In this document: positions 35,168-43,110 of the stretch, piece by piece
Numbering within the stretch: position 1 is the stretch's first letter
How the letters are laid out: every line of letters starts with the position of its first letter
Origin: JAHBNG01 sp039028975
Lineage (GTDB): Bacteria > Chloroflexota > Anaerolineae > Caldilineales > Caldilineaceae
NCBI GenBank assembly: GCA_039028975.1
Contig: JBCCHB010000021.1
Coordinates: 62,001-126,000, forward strand
Length of the DNA: 64,000 nt
Direction: 5' to 3'
Program-made: the position numbers and the translations under genes
The notes under the pieces: generated by a model
The model's input: only the letters and a program-made list of their open reading frames with translations
Database searches by the model: none
Told to the model about the DNA's origin: nothing

Positions 35168-37433
35168 TTTGAACTATCTCCTGGTCCTCTGGATTTTGGG
35201 CTAAGTCACTAGAGCGGATCGATTGGCGAGCATCTGTGCCGGCATCCTCTTCATCCTCCTCGTCAATCAACAATGACTCATCGACCGACGAACCGGTAAG
35301 TCGCCACACGTTGTGTATCTCATTCCCTATCCCACTGTCTGTCTGTCCCTCAGGGCTTGAATCAGCTTGACCATAGCTCTGCAGAGGTCCTTCAAAATCA
35401 AAGTGTTCTGAGAGTTGGTCATAGACAGCTTGTGTAACCAAAACTTCATTATCTTTGGCATGTATGCTCAGCTGGTTTGCCACGTCAGCCGTCACCCCCC
35501 ACACATCATAAGAGACCTGGCGTTTGCCCAAAATACCAAAGTGGATGGAGCCGGTGTCGATACCGGCCTTTAAGGTAAGCCGTACTTGGTGATCGTTATT
35601 GAATTGCGCCATCAGTTCTTGGACTTTGTGAGTAAACCCAGCCAATCGAATGGCATGGTCAAGTCGAGCACGGTGCAAACCACTAACGGCTACGTAACTA
35701 TTCCCGCCAAAGCGTATCTTCTCCACGCCTAGGCGGTTCCCTGCATCATCAATGGCATCAAGCAATTCATCGAAGAACTCAGAAGTTTGATCAACGTCAC
35801 CATGAGAAAGGAATTCGGACAGCCCTTCAAAATGAGCAACCAACACACTTGTTTGGGCAACACTATCCACAAAACTTTCGTCACCAGCTCGTAGGCGCCT
35901 GCTTACCTGACGGGGCAGCAATGTACCCAACACGTTGGTCAGTATGCGGTTTTCTTCCTTAATCTCCTCAGCCTGAGCACGAATATTATGGACAACATCG
36001 TTTAAGGCTTCACCTAGCTTGCCAAATTCATCCTTTCGGTTTCTGAATTCAATGTGCTCCTGTTCACCCATGGCCACATTCTGTGCATCGACCATGAGGC
36101 GACTGATTGGTACGAGCAAAAGTCGACCGATAAGAATGGCAAAGAGTGTGATCAGAACAATGAGTATGGTTGCTGCCATAGCGAAATCTCGCTCTAAGCC
36201 AGCAATGGGGGCAAAGGCTTCGGATACATCCATTTCGGCCAAAAGGGCCCACTCCAAACCTTGGATATTTACTGGCTGAAAGGCACTAATCACAGGTCGA
36301 TTGCGGTAGTCAGTAGTTGTGCGTATACCCTCTAGCCCAGCAAGGGCATCAACTACTGTATCGCTATTCACTTGCTCTAAGAGGATAGAGGAGCTAGAAG
36401 TGCGGATAGCATTGACATTCTCGCGCGTTACACCATTGCGACTAAGCGATTGGAGGTAGGCGTCAGGGTCTTCTAACAGGAATCGAGAGTCCGACCGCAT
36501 GAGTAGGTCTGCTCCCACCAAGTATGTTTCCCCAGTTTGGCCAAACCCCATCTGTTCCCAGCTTTGGTTGCTGGTCATGATATTGTTGATACGATCGACG
36601 GGAAGCCCAAAGGCAAGAATGCCAATGAGGTGTGTACCATTAAAGAGAGGGATAGCAAAAAAGGCTCTCGGCTCAGCATAGTCAGGGCGAAAAGGCATAA
36701 AATCTGCGGTACGTAATAACCCACGATCGGGGCTTGCTTGGATGGTGCGGATTAGCCCAGCCAAGCTGCTGCTTCGATAGGGCCCATCAAGCAGACTTGT
36801 CCCGAGGGCAACATCTTTATGAACACTGTAAACAATTTGGCCGCTTAAGTTAATCAGGTAGAGATTATCATAGCCAAAACGGTTAACCAGGTCACGCATG
36901 CCCGGGTGATAGCGAACGTGCCAGCGAGTATACTCACTGCCGTCGCCGGCATCATCCAATTGGTGATGGGAGACTGTATCGTTGGGGTTATTTATAATGT
37001 AGTAATATTGAAGATAGACAGCAGCTTGGCTACGAAGGCGATAGAGATTGAAATCAGCCACACCCTCCAAACGCTCATAGAGCTTAGGCATAAAGTCTGT
37101 TGAATAGTACTGCTCTATTTCGCGCTCCCAAGAGGTCGGTATATGAATCTGTTGAAGCTCTTTAAAAGAAGTATTGAAGCGCACCATTGCCGTAATAAAT
37201 GTATCATCTGCGGCAAAGAGCTGGATCTGATTGTCTATCTCTTTAAAAAAATTTTCGATCTGTTCAGCTTTTCCTGTCCGAACGCTAACTAGTTGGTCGT
37301 AGACAGCATCTTGTAGGGCCATTTGTGCACGAATCCAGCCTAAATACCCGACGATTATAACGGATGCTAGACAAGTCAAAAGCAGTATGATTGTCAATCT
37401 TGATTTGATACTCAGGTTGTTGAGTCCAAACAT
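35160..37433 (-). CDS. Membrane sensor with dCache-like, HAMP and degenerate class III cyclase domain
   Basis: The product has 757 residues from ATG 37433 (AAGGGG about 11 nt upstream). TM1 lies at about 10-32 and an extracytoplasmic dCache-like sensor at about 35-330 (YDNLYLINLSGQIVYSVHKD, AFFAIPLFNGTHLIGILAFG). TM2 is at about 395-420 (AATILIVLITLFAILIGRLL), followed by a HAMP (about 420-475) and a class III cyclase domain (about 520-700). The two metal-binding Asp are replaced: His534 in VAHFEGLSEF and Asn578 in FGGNSYVAVSGL, 44 residues apart, as in active cyclases. The later VNxxxR is ADVANQ. The fold ends YDVWGVTADVAN. It probably no longer cyclises ATP and may act as a sensor or nucleotide binder. 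It heads the operon with two cNMP-domain proteins. Confidence 0.85.
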   Translation of the reverse strand: MFGLNNLSIKSRLTIILLLTCLASVIIVGYLGWIRAQMALQDAVYDQLVSVRTGKAEQIENFFKEIDNQIQLFAADDTFITAMVRFNTSFKELQQIHIPTSWEREIEQYYSTDFMPKLYERLEGVADFNLYRLRSQAAVYLQYYYIINNPNDTVSHHQLDDAGDGSEYTRWHVRYHPGMRDLVNRFGYDNLYLINLSGQIVYSVHKDVALGTSLLDGPYRSSSLAGLIRTIQASPDRGLLRTADFMPFRPDYAEPRAFFAIPLFNGTHLIGILAFGLPVDRINNIMTSNQSWEQMGFGQTGETYLVGADLLMRSDSRFLLEDPDAYLQSLSRNGVTRENVNAIRTSSSSILLEQVNSDTVVDALAGLEGIRTTTDYRNRPVISAFQPVNIQGLEWALLAEMDVSEAFAPIAGLERDFAMAATILIVLITLFAILIGRLLLVPISRLMVDAQNVAMGEQEHIEFRNRKDEFGKLGEALNDVVHNIRAQAEEIKEENRILTNVLGTLLPRQVSRRLRAGDESFVDSVAQTSVLVAHFEGLSEFLSHGDVDQTSEFFDELLDAIDDAGNRLGVEKIRFGGNSYVAVSGLHRARLDHAIRLAGFTHKVQELMAQFNNDHQVRLTLKAGIDTGSIHFGILGKRQVSYDVWGVTADVANQLSIHAKDNEVLVTQAVYDQLSEHFDFEGPLQSYGQADSSPEGQTDSGIGNEIHNVWRLTGSSVDESLLIDEEDEEDAGTDARQSIRSSDLAQNPEDQEIVQNV

Positions 37434-38185
37434 AACTGCTTTCCCCTTTTTATTGAAATGTATTACACGATTCATAACTGACTACAGCAACATTTCACAT
37501 CAGACCCCAGCCTCTTCTCTGGTTTTCGTTCTTAAGTCAAAGCGAGAAACATTGGTCACTGTTTAAATGCAATTGTAATTGCTTTCTCCTTATCTAAAAT
37601 TGGCGCGGAAAGATTGTCATAAAAAGCTATTGGCTAATCATTTATCAGCCGGAATTTAACCGTATTTCTTGTCGAATCTTATACTTTCCTATAGATAAAA
37701 CTGCATCAGTAGCCCCGCAGCTTTAATGGGGATTCTTCAGCTCTTCAGGCGCATTCTATCTGCCAGATGTATACGAAGGGATTCAGGATCAAATAATCCG
37801 AAACTTCGACGCTTTCATCTCGGGTACGCAAAAGAGCTTTCATTTGGTTTTATAAAGTTCTCGATCCTAAGCGGAGCCAAAGAAATGGCGTTGCGGACCA
37901 CTGAGCATGATCCATAGCAAGGTGTAACGGTGTTACCCAGTAGGATATGCCATATCATCTTCATCGATTGTCAAACGAATTATAGAATTCTAACATCCGG
38001 TCTCAGAAAACAACAATATTCCAAAGCTGATCTGATTGCTCGCATGCCAGCCCTTGCCTGCTACACTTTTTTATTATTGTTTTTTTTAATTTAACCCTCT
38101 CGTGGTACAATTTAGTTCATCGTCATCTTAAAAAGTATGTTCAGTATGCCGCTCTACTTCTAAAGTAGCTAGGGGAGAGTCTGAG
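37434..38185. promoter_or_regulatory. Divergent promoter region between cNMP operon and SARP gene
   Basis: This 752-bp span is A/T-rich and has no ORF I trust; a 63-codon frame at 37726 lacks a ribosome site. Upstream of the SARP gene an extended -10, TGGTACAAT, lies at 38103-38111 after a T-rich tract (38066-38095). The SARP ATG has GGGGAGAG 7 nt upstream. No CCCACGTT box like those at 41719 and 46317 is present, so the regulator does not obviously control itself through that motif. Confidence 0.45.
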
Positions 38186-40339
38186 ATGTTTAAGCTCACT
38201 CTATTCGGAACACCTCAAATTGACAGTAAGGAATTCTCCTTAACCGGTACCATCACTGGGCGTATGTTGGCACTCTTTAGCTATCTAGCCTTAACTGATG
38301 CACCTCATGAACGCACCCTATTAGCTGATTTGCTCTGGAGTGATATCCCCGAGCGACAGGCAAAGACAAACCTACGCTATGTTTTGTATGACTTACGCAA
38401 AATAATTGGAGAGTGCCTAGTCACTTCGCGACAGGTCGTTTCTCTTAAGCCAAATTCGATCAGTTGGGTCGATGCAAATGTATTTGCTCTTTTTTTTGCT
38501 ACTGAAGCTTCAACGGCCGAACCACAAGTAGTGCAAGAGGTTCTAAAGCTTTATAGAGGAGAATTGCTTGCAGGTTTTCACATTCAGAATGCGCCCAGCT
38601 TTGATATTTGGTTAGAAACTCAACGACGTTCCTTCCACAATCAAGCTGTCCAAGCGCTACATAATCTCTGCCAAAAGGTTTTAGAGAGTGGGGATTATGC
38701 TCTCGGTCTGACGGCCGCCCGTCAGCTTCTCCACCTAGAACCAGGTTGTGAAAAAGCGCATCGATATATTATGCGATTTCTCGCTTACACAGGCAGGCGC
38801 ACGGCAGCTATTGCCCAGTACGCCCTATGCCAAGAGGATCTGCAAAACGAAATTGATGTCGAACCAGATATTGAGACTGTAGAACTCTTTACTCAAATTC
38901 AAAGTGGTCAGTTGACCATGCCATCCTCTCCCTCTGCCACTCTCCCTCCTCAGACGCCCCAATCTTCAAATCAAATTTGCCAGGTCAACTGGGAAGATAT
39001 TCCAGCAAGGGATCATTTCATCGGTCGGTCGGAAGAGCTGGTTAAACTACAACATTGGATTAACCAAGAGCAATACCAGTTGATTGGTCTATTTGGTCTA
39101 GCAGGTCAGGGTAAAAGTACATTGACAGCAGAAATTGTTGCTCGCTTATCAATGTCGGCTGTGGATACACCGTTGCCGGACAGTGACAAGGATAGGCTGT
39201 TTGATCCTTCTCCGCACTTTGAACAGATCGTATGGTCTTCAGTAAGTAGTTTTTCTTCGTTGCTAGAGCTTTTGCAATCGTGGTGTCAACAATTGATGAA
39301 CGGGCACTACTTCACGGATGATGACACTCAAGCAAAAGTTAAAGTGGATACGATCCCAATGTCATTAGATGCATGTTGGCAAATATTGTTACCCCATTTG
39401 CGCAGCAGACGGACCTTGCTTGTTTTGGATGACTTCGATAGAATCTTCGCTAATCGAAATGATGGTTACGATACGTCTAGTCAATTGCGAACGAAACAAG
39501 AGGGTGGTCATCAACCTGTTGGCAGCTATCAGACAGCATGGAAAGAATGTGATGAGGTACTGCAAAGGCTAGCTAGGACACAACATCGAAGCTGTGTAAT
39601 TTTACAGAGCCAAATCGTGCCAGCCTCTTGGCGAAATATTTCTCAGCAATACTCATCAGTACGTCATTTTATTTTATCCGGCTTCCAGAAGGCTGAATCG
39701 ATCTCGTATATCCAATCTATTAGTAGAGAGAGTCGATCTGCTCTTCTCGATGCAATTGCAATAGCAACTACAGGAAATCCACAGCTATTAACTACTTTGA
39801 TTGAATTTGCCAGAGACTTTGACGATCAGCTCTTTATTGAGACGATTTCTAATGAATCCTTGAACGAATTGATATATGAGCTGTTAGCTCCAATATTTCA
39901 ATTATTGACGGAACTAGAGAAAGACATTCTGCTTAGATTACATTCAATGTCCAACGGTACCTCTACCAGTATCTCCACCAACGTCATCTCTCAGTATGAG
40001 ACAACAACAAATGCGGCGGGTACAACGCATACGCTCCAGGGTTTTTGGAAAATGTTTGATGGAGGAATCTCTTATCTGGCTTATTTGCAAGCAGTTGATT
40101 CTTTACGACGTCACCATTTCTTAGAGCTTTACGGTCCCGACAAGACCTTTAGAACCCCAAAATTGGTTAAACAGTTTCTTGAGCATTTCTTACTTATGTC
40201 CATATCTCAAGAGATTTTCCTACTTGTACGCAGTCACCGCCAATCCTATGTAAAGGTTCTAGATCATGAAAATGAAGAGTATAGAACCTCTATGCCATTT
40301 GGTATCCACAAATCAAAGTTGAAACTCGCCTACGAATAA
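38186..40339 (+). CDS. SARP/BTAD-family regulator fused to STAND (NB-ARC-like) ATPase
   Basis: The product has 717 residues. An OmpR-type winged helix (about 1-95: MFKLTLFGTPQIDSKEFSLT, LADLLWSDIPERQAKTNLRY, LYDLRKIIG) is followed by a BTAD helical domain (about 100-245: LYRGELLAGFHIQNAPSFDI, YALCQEDLQNEIDVEPDIET). A Pro/Ser/Thr linker leads to an NB-ARC/NACHT ATPase (about 270-560) with FIGRSEELVKLQHWI, Walker A GLAGQGKST (about 305-313) and Walker B TLLVLDDFDRIF. The long TPR or WD40 sensor tail of many such proteins is absent; only ~150 residues follow. SARPs activate biosynthetic clusters by binding 11-bp-spaced direct repeats before the -10. Just such repeats stand at 41719 and 46317, so this is the likely cluster activator. 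Confidence 0.85.
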   Translation: MFKLTLFGTPQIDSKEFSLTGTITGRMLALFSYLALTDAPHERTLLADLLWSDIPERQAKTNLRYVLYDLRKIIGECLVTSRQVVSLKPNSISWVDANVFALFFATEASTAEPQVVQEVLKLYRGELLAGFHIQNAPSFDIWLETQRRSFHNQAVQALHNLCQKVLESGDYALGLTAARQLLHLEPGCEKAHRYIMRFLAYTGRRTAAIAQYALCQEDLQNEIDVEPDIETVELFTQIQSGQLTMPSSPSATLPPQTPQSSNQICQVNWEDIPARDHFIGRSEELVKLQHWINQEQYQLIGLFGLAGQGKSTLTAEIVARLSMSAVDTPLPDSDKDRLFDPSPHFEQIVWSSVSSFSSLLELLQSWCQQLMNGHYFTDDDTQAKVKVDTIPMSLDACWQILLPHLRSRRTLLVLDDFDRIFANRNDGYDTSSQLRTKQEGGHQPVGSYQTAWKECDEVLQRLARTQHRSCVILQSQIVPASWRNISQQYSSVRHFILSGFQKAESISYIQSISRESRSALLDAIAIATTGNPQLLTTLIEFARDFDDQLFIETISNESLNELIYELLAPIFQLLTELEKDILLRLHSMSNGTSTSISTNVISQYETTTNAAGTTHTLQGFWKMFDGGISYLAYLQAVDSLRRHHFLELYGPDKTFRTPKLVKQFLEHFLLMSISQEIFLLVRSHRQSYVKVLDHENEEYRTSMPFGIHKSKLKLAYE

Positions 40340-40452
40340 CCTGTTGTTGCGACTTGATTTAGGATAATCCAGAAAAATTCATCATCTACAAATCGATAAA
40401 TCGTAGGTAGGAGCCTATCTCTTTGAAGCTGTGTTCCTTTTTGCAGTTCATT

Positions 40453-40609
40453 AGAATCCGTCTGAAAAGGGTGCGAGCGTGTCATTCTGAACGAGCGGAG
40501 CGACTGAAGAATCTCCACTTTTCGATGAAACAACCGTGAGATCCTTCGTGCCGTTTTGCGATCTTAACCGAGCTGCAGGCGTCTCAGGATGACTTTCCAG
40601 GCGGATTCT
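40453..40609. repeat. 157-bp palindromic repeat (TCATTCTGAACGAGCGGAG type)
   Basis: AGAATCCGTCTGAAAAG (40453-40469) pairs with 40593-40609 at 15 of 17 bases. Inside lies GTCATTCTGAACGAGCGGAG with GACTGAAGAATCT (40481-40513) facing GAGATCCTTCG and CTCAGGATGAC (about 40538-40593). It resembles the GTCATTCTGA-GCGAAGCGAAGAATC palindromes common in environmental genomes. It fills most of the gap after the SARP gene. Confidence 0.7.
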
Positions 40610-40717
40610 TAGGTTTATAAATCTTCAATTTTTATTTTGTCCTTCATATTGCACATCAGTTTAGGCATAACACAAATAGTAACTCGCTTACAAATAAATA
40701 GTATGATAAACTCATTT

Positions 40718-40939
40718 ATGGAAGATTCGATCTTAAGTGATAACCTTTGCCGATATCCTCTATCGGTAAACTCGCCCTTGGCCCGCTCTATTTTAATCAA
40801 TCTTTGTAATCAGTGGGGCCAGATTGCGGTGGACCAGGTATTGCATGACTTGCAGTCTAGTTTTCAAGGAGATCCGATTTTAGCTGGCCGGTATGGGCTG
40901 CAAAACATTCAAATATTAATCGAACAATTGTCGGAGTAA
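40718..40939 (+). CDS. Hypothetical small protein (73 aa)
   Basis: This open frame could also start at 40637 or 40703; none has a good ribosome site. The part from MEDSILSDNLCRYPLSVNSP onward looks protein-like and helical, with LARSILINLCNQWGQIAVDQ and ILAGRYGLQNIQILIEQ. I do not recognise it. It lies between two palindromic repeats, in the direction of the biosynthetic cluster. Without a clear start it may be a remnant. Confidence 0.35.
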   Translation: MEDSILSDNLCRYPLSVNSPLARSILINLCNQWGQIAVDQVLHDLQSSFQGDPILAGRYGLQNIQILIEQLSE

Positions 40940-40974
40940 ATTGAATTCGCTGTTCAATCAGAATCGCATGGTTG

Positions 40975-41066
40975 AGGCTCCCCGAAAGTGGTCAAAGGTA
41001 GCCCTTGTCAAGGCATTTTTTGACTACTTCCGGGAAGCCTATGGTAGTCCTTGTCAACCATAGGCT
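40975..41066. repeat. Double hairpin of inverted repeats upstream of the glycine-zipper gene
   Basis: AGGCTCCCCGAAAGTGGTCA (arm 40975-40996) pairs with 41019-41040 at 19 of 22 positions. The end of that arm also starts a second stem, AGCCTATGGT (41036-41045) with ACCATAGGCT (41057-41066). The two loops share a GTAG(C/T)CCTTGTCAA direct repeat, so alternative folds are possible. It lies about 90 nt before the ATG at 41153. Confidence 0.65.
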
Positions 41067-41152
41067 CTCCTGAATTTGCTGAATTATGAGAAGGCATTGA
41101 ACCGAATAGATTTGTGGTAAAAGTTATCGATTCCAAATAGGAGATAAGGAAC

Positions 41153-41485
41153 ATGAGCGCACTAGACAACATCAAAGAAAAAAGTAAAGATACATACGAT
41201 GCAGTCGTTACTCAGAGTAAACAGACGCTAGACAATATAACGAAGGCAGGGACAGAAGAGCCAGCAGCAGCCAAAAAGTGGGGCGTGACCGCCGTGGCCG
41301 GGCTTGGTGGTGCTCTTGCATTGGGTGCCGTAGCCAAAGGTGTACTTGGCCTTGCAGCAATCTTAGCTAATCCAGGAGTTGCAATAACGGCTGGTGCTGT
41401 TGGTGGCGGGATACTAGGATATCGCTATATTACCCAAGCAGTAGAGGGGAACACAGAAGCAGGGACCGCGGATGCGGCTGCATAA
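41153..41485 (+). CDS. Small Gly/Ala-rich membrane (glycine-zipper) protein, unknown function
   Basis: The product has 110 residues with a good GGAG site 9 nt before the ATG. The first 35 residues are polar and helical (MSALDNIKEKSKDTYDAVVT). Residues about 43-95 are two hydrophobic Gly/Ala segments (VAGLGGALALGAVAKGVLGL and ITAGAVGGGILGYRYI) typical of glycine-zipper helices; the tail is acidic and Ala-rich. I do not recognise a family. As it precedes a C39-peptidase exporter one could imagine a double-glycine precursor. However, the LGG lies inside a hydrophobic stretch, and a terminator separates it from the export operon, so a membrane or stress protein (YtxH-like) is at least as likely. 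Confidence 0.6.
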   Translation: MSALDNIKEKSKDTYDAVVTQSKQTLDNITKAGTEEPAAAKKWGVTAVAGLGGALALGAVAKGVLGLAAILANPGVAITAGAVGGGILGYRYITQAVEGNTEAGTADAAA

Positions 41486-41557
41486 GCTGTGACAAACCCT
41501 GAAGTTGAGTAGAGCTCCGATGTGTTGTAAGCGTAGTAGGAATCAAGGATCTCTTAA

Positions 41558-41642
41558 TATACTCAGCTCCGTTTAAAACCCGAGCTTGATCTCTTCTACA
41601 GAGACAGCGGAAAACTTCGGTTATCAAAGCGACTGCAGTATA
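41558..41642. repeat. Dispersed 85-bp palindromic repeat, copy D
   Basis: It begins TATACTCAGCTCCGTTTAAA and ends TTATCAAAGCGACTGCAGTATA. Length is 85 bp, identical to copy A. It lies between the glycine-zipper gene and its terminator. Confidence 0.8.
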
Positions 41643-41663
41643 CCACTAAGAGATACTGATTGT

Positions 41664-41695
41664 AGGCCCTACGAATTTCTAGTAGGGCCTGTTTT
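41664..41695 (+). terminator. Intrinsic terminator before the export operon
   Basis: AGGCCCTAC (41664-41672) pairs perfectly with GTAGGGCCT (41682-41690) over a 9-nt loop and is followed by GTTTT. It would end transcripts from the glycine-zipper gene and insulate the promoter starting at 41719. Confidence 0.75.
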
Positions 41696-41718
41696 AGCCC
41701 CCTGGTTCTTGCATCTAT

Positions 41719-41761
41719 CCCACGTTCATCCCACGTTCATCCCACGTTTGACTGGTATCAT
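41719..41761 (+). promoter_or_regulatory. Putative SARP-controlled promoter of the export operon (three CCCACGTT repeats)
   Basis: Three direct repeats, CCCACGTTCAT (41719-41729), CCCACGTTCAT (41730-41740) and CCCACGTTTGA (41741-41751), have exact 11-bp periodicity. The last CCCACGT ends 8 nt before TATCAT (41756-41761), a -10-like hexamer, and no good -35 is present. This is the layout of SARP-activated promoters. It lies about 45 nt upstream of the first export gene. Confidence 0.7.
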
Positions 41762-41805
41762 GTAATTTGTGTAGAAACTATGCTACTATTTTAAGGGGAA
41801 TGCCC

Positions 41806-42561
41806 ATGTTTGGTACCGTGATTCTTGTGGGCGGCGCGATCGGCGCGGGTTGGGGTGCTTATCAATATGCCAATAAACCATCAGCAAATCGATGGTGGAA
41901 GCAGCTGTGGATGCAAGTGCGGTCAGTTCCGTTAGTAAAGCAGCTGAAACCGATTCACACAATTGCGCCTCATATCACACAAATTAAGCCTCATGGCGAT
42001 CTATTGATGGCGACTGCTTTGGTGAGTGTGATTGCGGTCGCAAGAACGAATGTAGTGCCATTTAGATACATTGCCGCACCAATGCTGCTGTATAGAGGGT
42101 TTCCAGCCATTCAGGCAACAGTAGAGGCCATACAGCATGAGCGCACAACTGTAGTAGTGCTTCTTGAAACAACGGCTCTGGTGATTATATTGGCACAAGG
42201 AGCGTGGTTGAGTGGCTCTGTCGGCTTTGCGCTATATCACTTAATGAAGTGGTGGCTGGTACAAGTCAAAAGAGGGGACTTAACGGAATCCACAAGCCTC
42301 TTTCTGATTAAACGGTATGATAAAGAAACGCAGGTATCTCTTGAGCATCTGCGCCCTGGGGATTGGGTATCAATTTTAGCAAGCCAAGAAGTACCTGTTG
42401 ATAGTAGAGTTACCGAAGGCGTGGCCTGGGTTCGTCATCAGCTAGAGTCAGGTGAACAGAAATTCAACACTGTAAAGAGAGGGGATCTCCTCACTAAGGA
42501 CACGCTAGTCCTGGCTGGTAGTCTTTGGCTTGAGGTCCCCATACAGGACGTAACGGTCTAG
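41806..42561 (+). CDS. Membrane protein with P-type-ATPase actuator-like domain
   Basis: The product has 251 residues. I chose ATG 41806, 7 nt after AAGGGG; ATG 41800 is closer than a ribosome site allows. Several TM segments (about 1-20, 70-95, 120-150) are followed by a soluble domain (about 165-250). It reads like the actuator domain of heavy-metal P-type ATPases: VSLEHLRPGDWVSILASQEV, PVDSRVTEGVAWVRHQ, ESGEQKFNTVKRGDLLTKDT, LVLAGSLWLEV. The TGES catalytic loop is replaced by SGEQ, and no phosphorylation or ATP domain is present. It cannot be a pump by itself. Co-transcription with a HlyD-like adaptor and C39 exporter suggests an accessory role in export of the cluster product. This is inferred. 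Confidence 0.6.
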   Translation: MFGTVILVGGAIGAGWGAYQYANKPSANRWWKQLWMQVRSVPLVKQLKPIHTIAPHITQIKPHGDLLMATALVSVIAVARTNVVPFRYIAAPMLLYRGFPAIQATVEAIQHERTTVVVLLETTALVIILAQGAWLSGSVGFALYHLMKWWLVQVKRGDLTESTSLFLIKRYDKETQVSLEHLRPGDWVSILASQEVPVDSRVTEGVAWVRHQLESGEQKFNTVKRGDLLTKDTLVLAGSLWLEVPIQDVTV

Positions 42562-42565
42562 CACA

Positions 42566-43096
42566 ATGTCCATCCCTTTCTCCCAAACTATGCACTCTTT
42601 ACGTGCTGATAGGGGAATGATATCCTTTTATGGGGTTGTAATAGCTCTATTCTTTCTACTTTTGTGGTCGCTTTGGTTCTTTTATGCACCAATCCCAGTT
42701 TATGAAACAGGCCAGCTGATCGGGATCCGCCAAGATGGGCGTATGAAGGCAACATTTCCTGCGGCAACATTGGCTGTCATAAGGCCGGGGCAAAACGCCT
42801 ACATTCAGGCAGATACAACATCCGACACATTTGCTCCAAAACCATTACCAGCAATCATTATGGATGTATCCTCTAGGGCAAAAGATGGCCAGATTGAGGT
42901 CATATTGGAAGCCATACAGAACAACGCAGGGTATAGCGGTTCAGGATACAATGGGGTTGAGGGCCTTCATGCGCTTAAAGACACAATTGTATGGGTAACT
43001 GTTGCGGTTGATCAGATTTCGCCGGCAGCGTTGGTCCTGCGTACGTCTGGGAAACTGATTAGGACACCGCCTATTTCAATTAATTCAAGAGGGTAA
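42566..43096 (+). CDS. Short HlyD-like membrane-fusion/adaptor protein
   Basis: The product has 176 residues, starting 4 nt after the previous stop. One N-terminal TM helix (about 18-42, MISFYGVVIALFFLLLWSLW) is followed by an extracytoplasmic beta-rich region. FPAATLAVIRPGQNAYIQAD resembles the barrel segment of HlyD-type adaptors, where a P-G-Q turn is typical. The coiled-coil hairpin of full-length HlyD proteins (usually 350-450 aa) is missing, so this is a minimal version. Its place between the actuator-like protein and the C39 ABC transporter supports an export adaptor role. Confidence 0.6.
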   Translation: MSIPFSQTMHSLRADRGMISFYGVVIALFFLLLWSLWFFYAPIPVYETGQLIGIRQDGRMKATFPAATLAVIRPGQNAYIQADTTSDTFAPKPLPAIIMDVSSRAKDGQIEVILEAIQNNAGYSGSGYNGVEGLHALKDTIVWVTVAVDQISPAALVLRTSGKLIRTPPISINSRG

Positions 43097-43110
43097 CTTA
43101 CAAGAGGACA

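Noticed and set aside
37726..37917. 63-codon ORF upstream of the SARP gene
   Set aside because: Lacks a ribosome-binding site and reads as basic low-information sequence inside an A/T-rich promoter region.
41153..41485. Double-glycine bacteriocin precursor for the C39 exporter
   Set aside because: The only GG sites are inside hydrophobic glycine-zipper segments, no typical leader is present, and an intrinsic terminator separates it from the exporter operon; kept only as a remote possibility.
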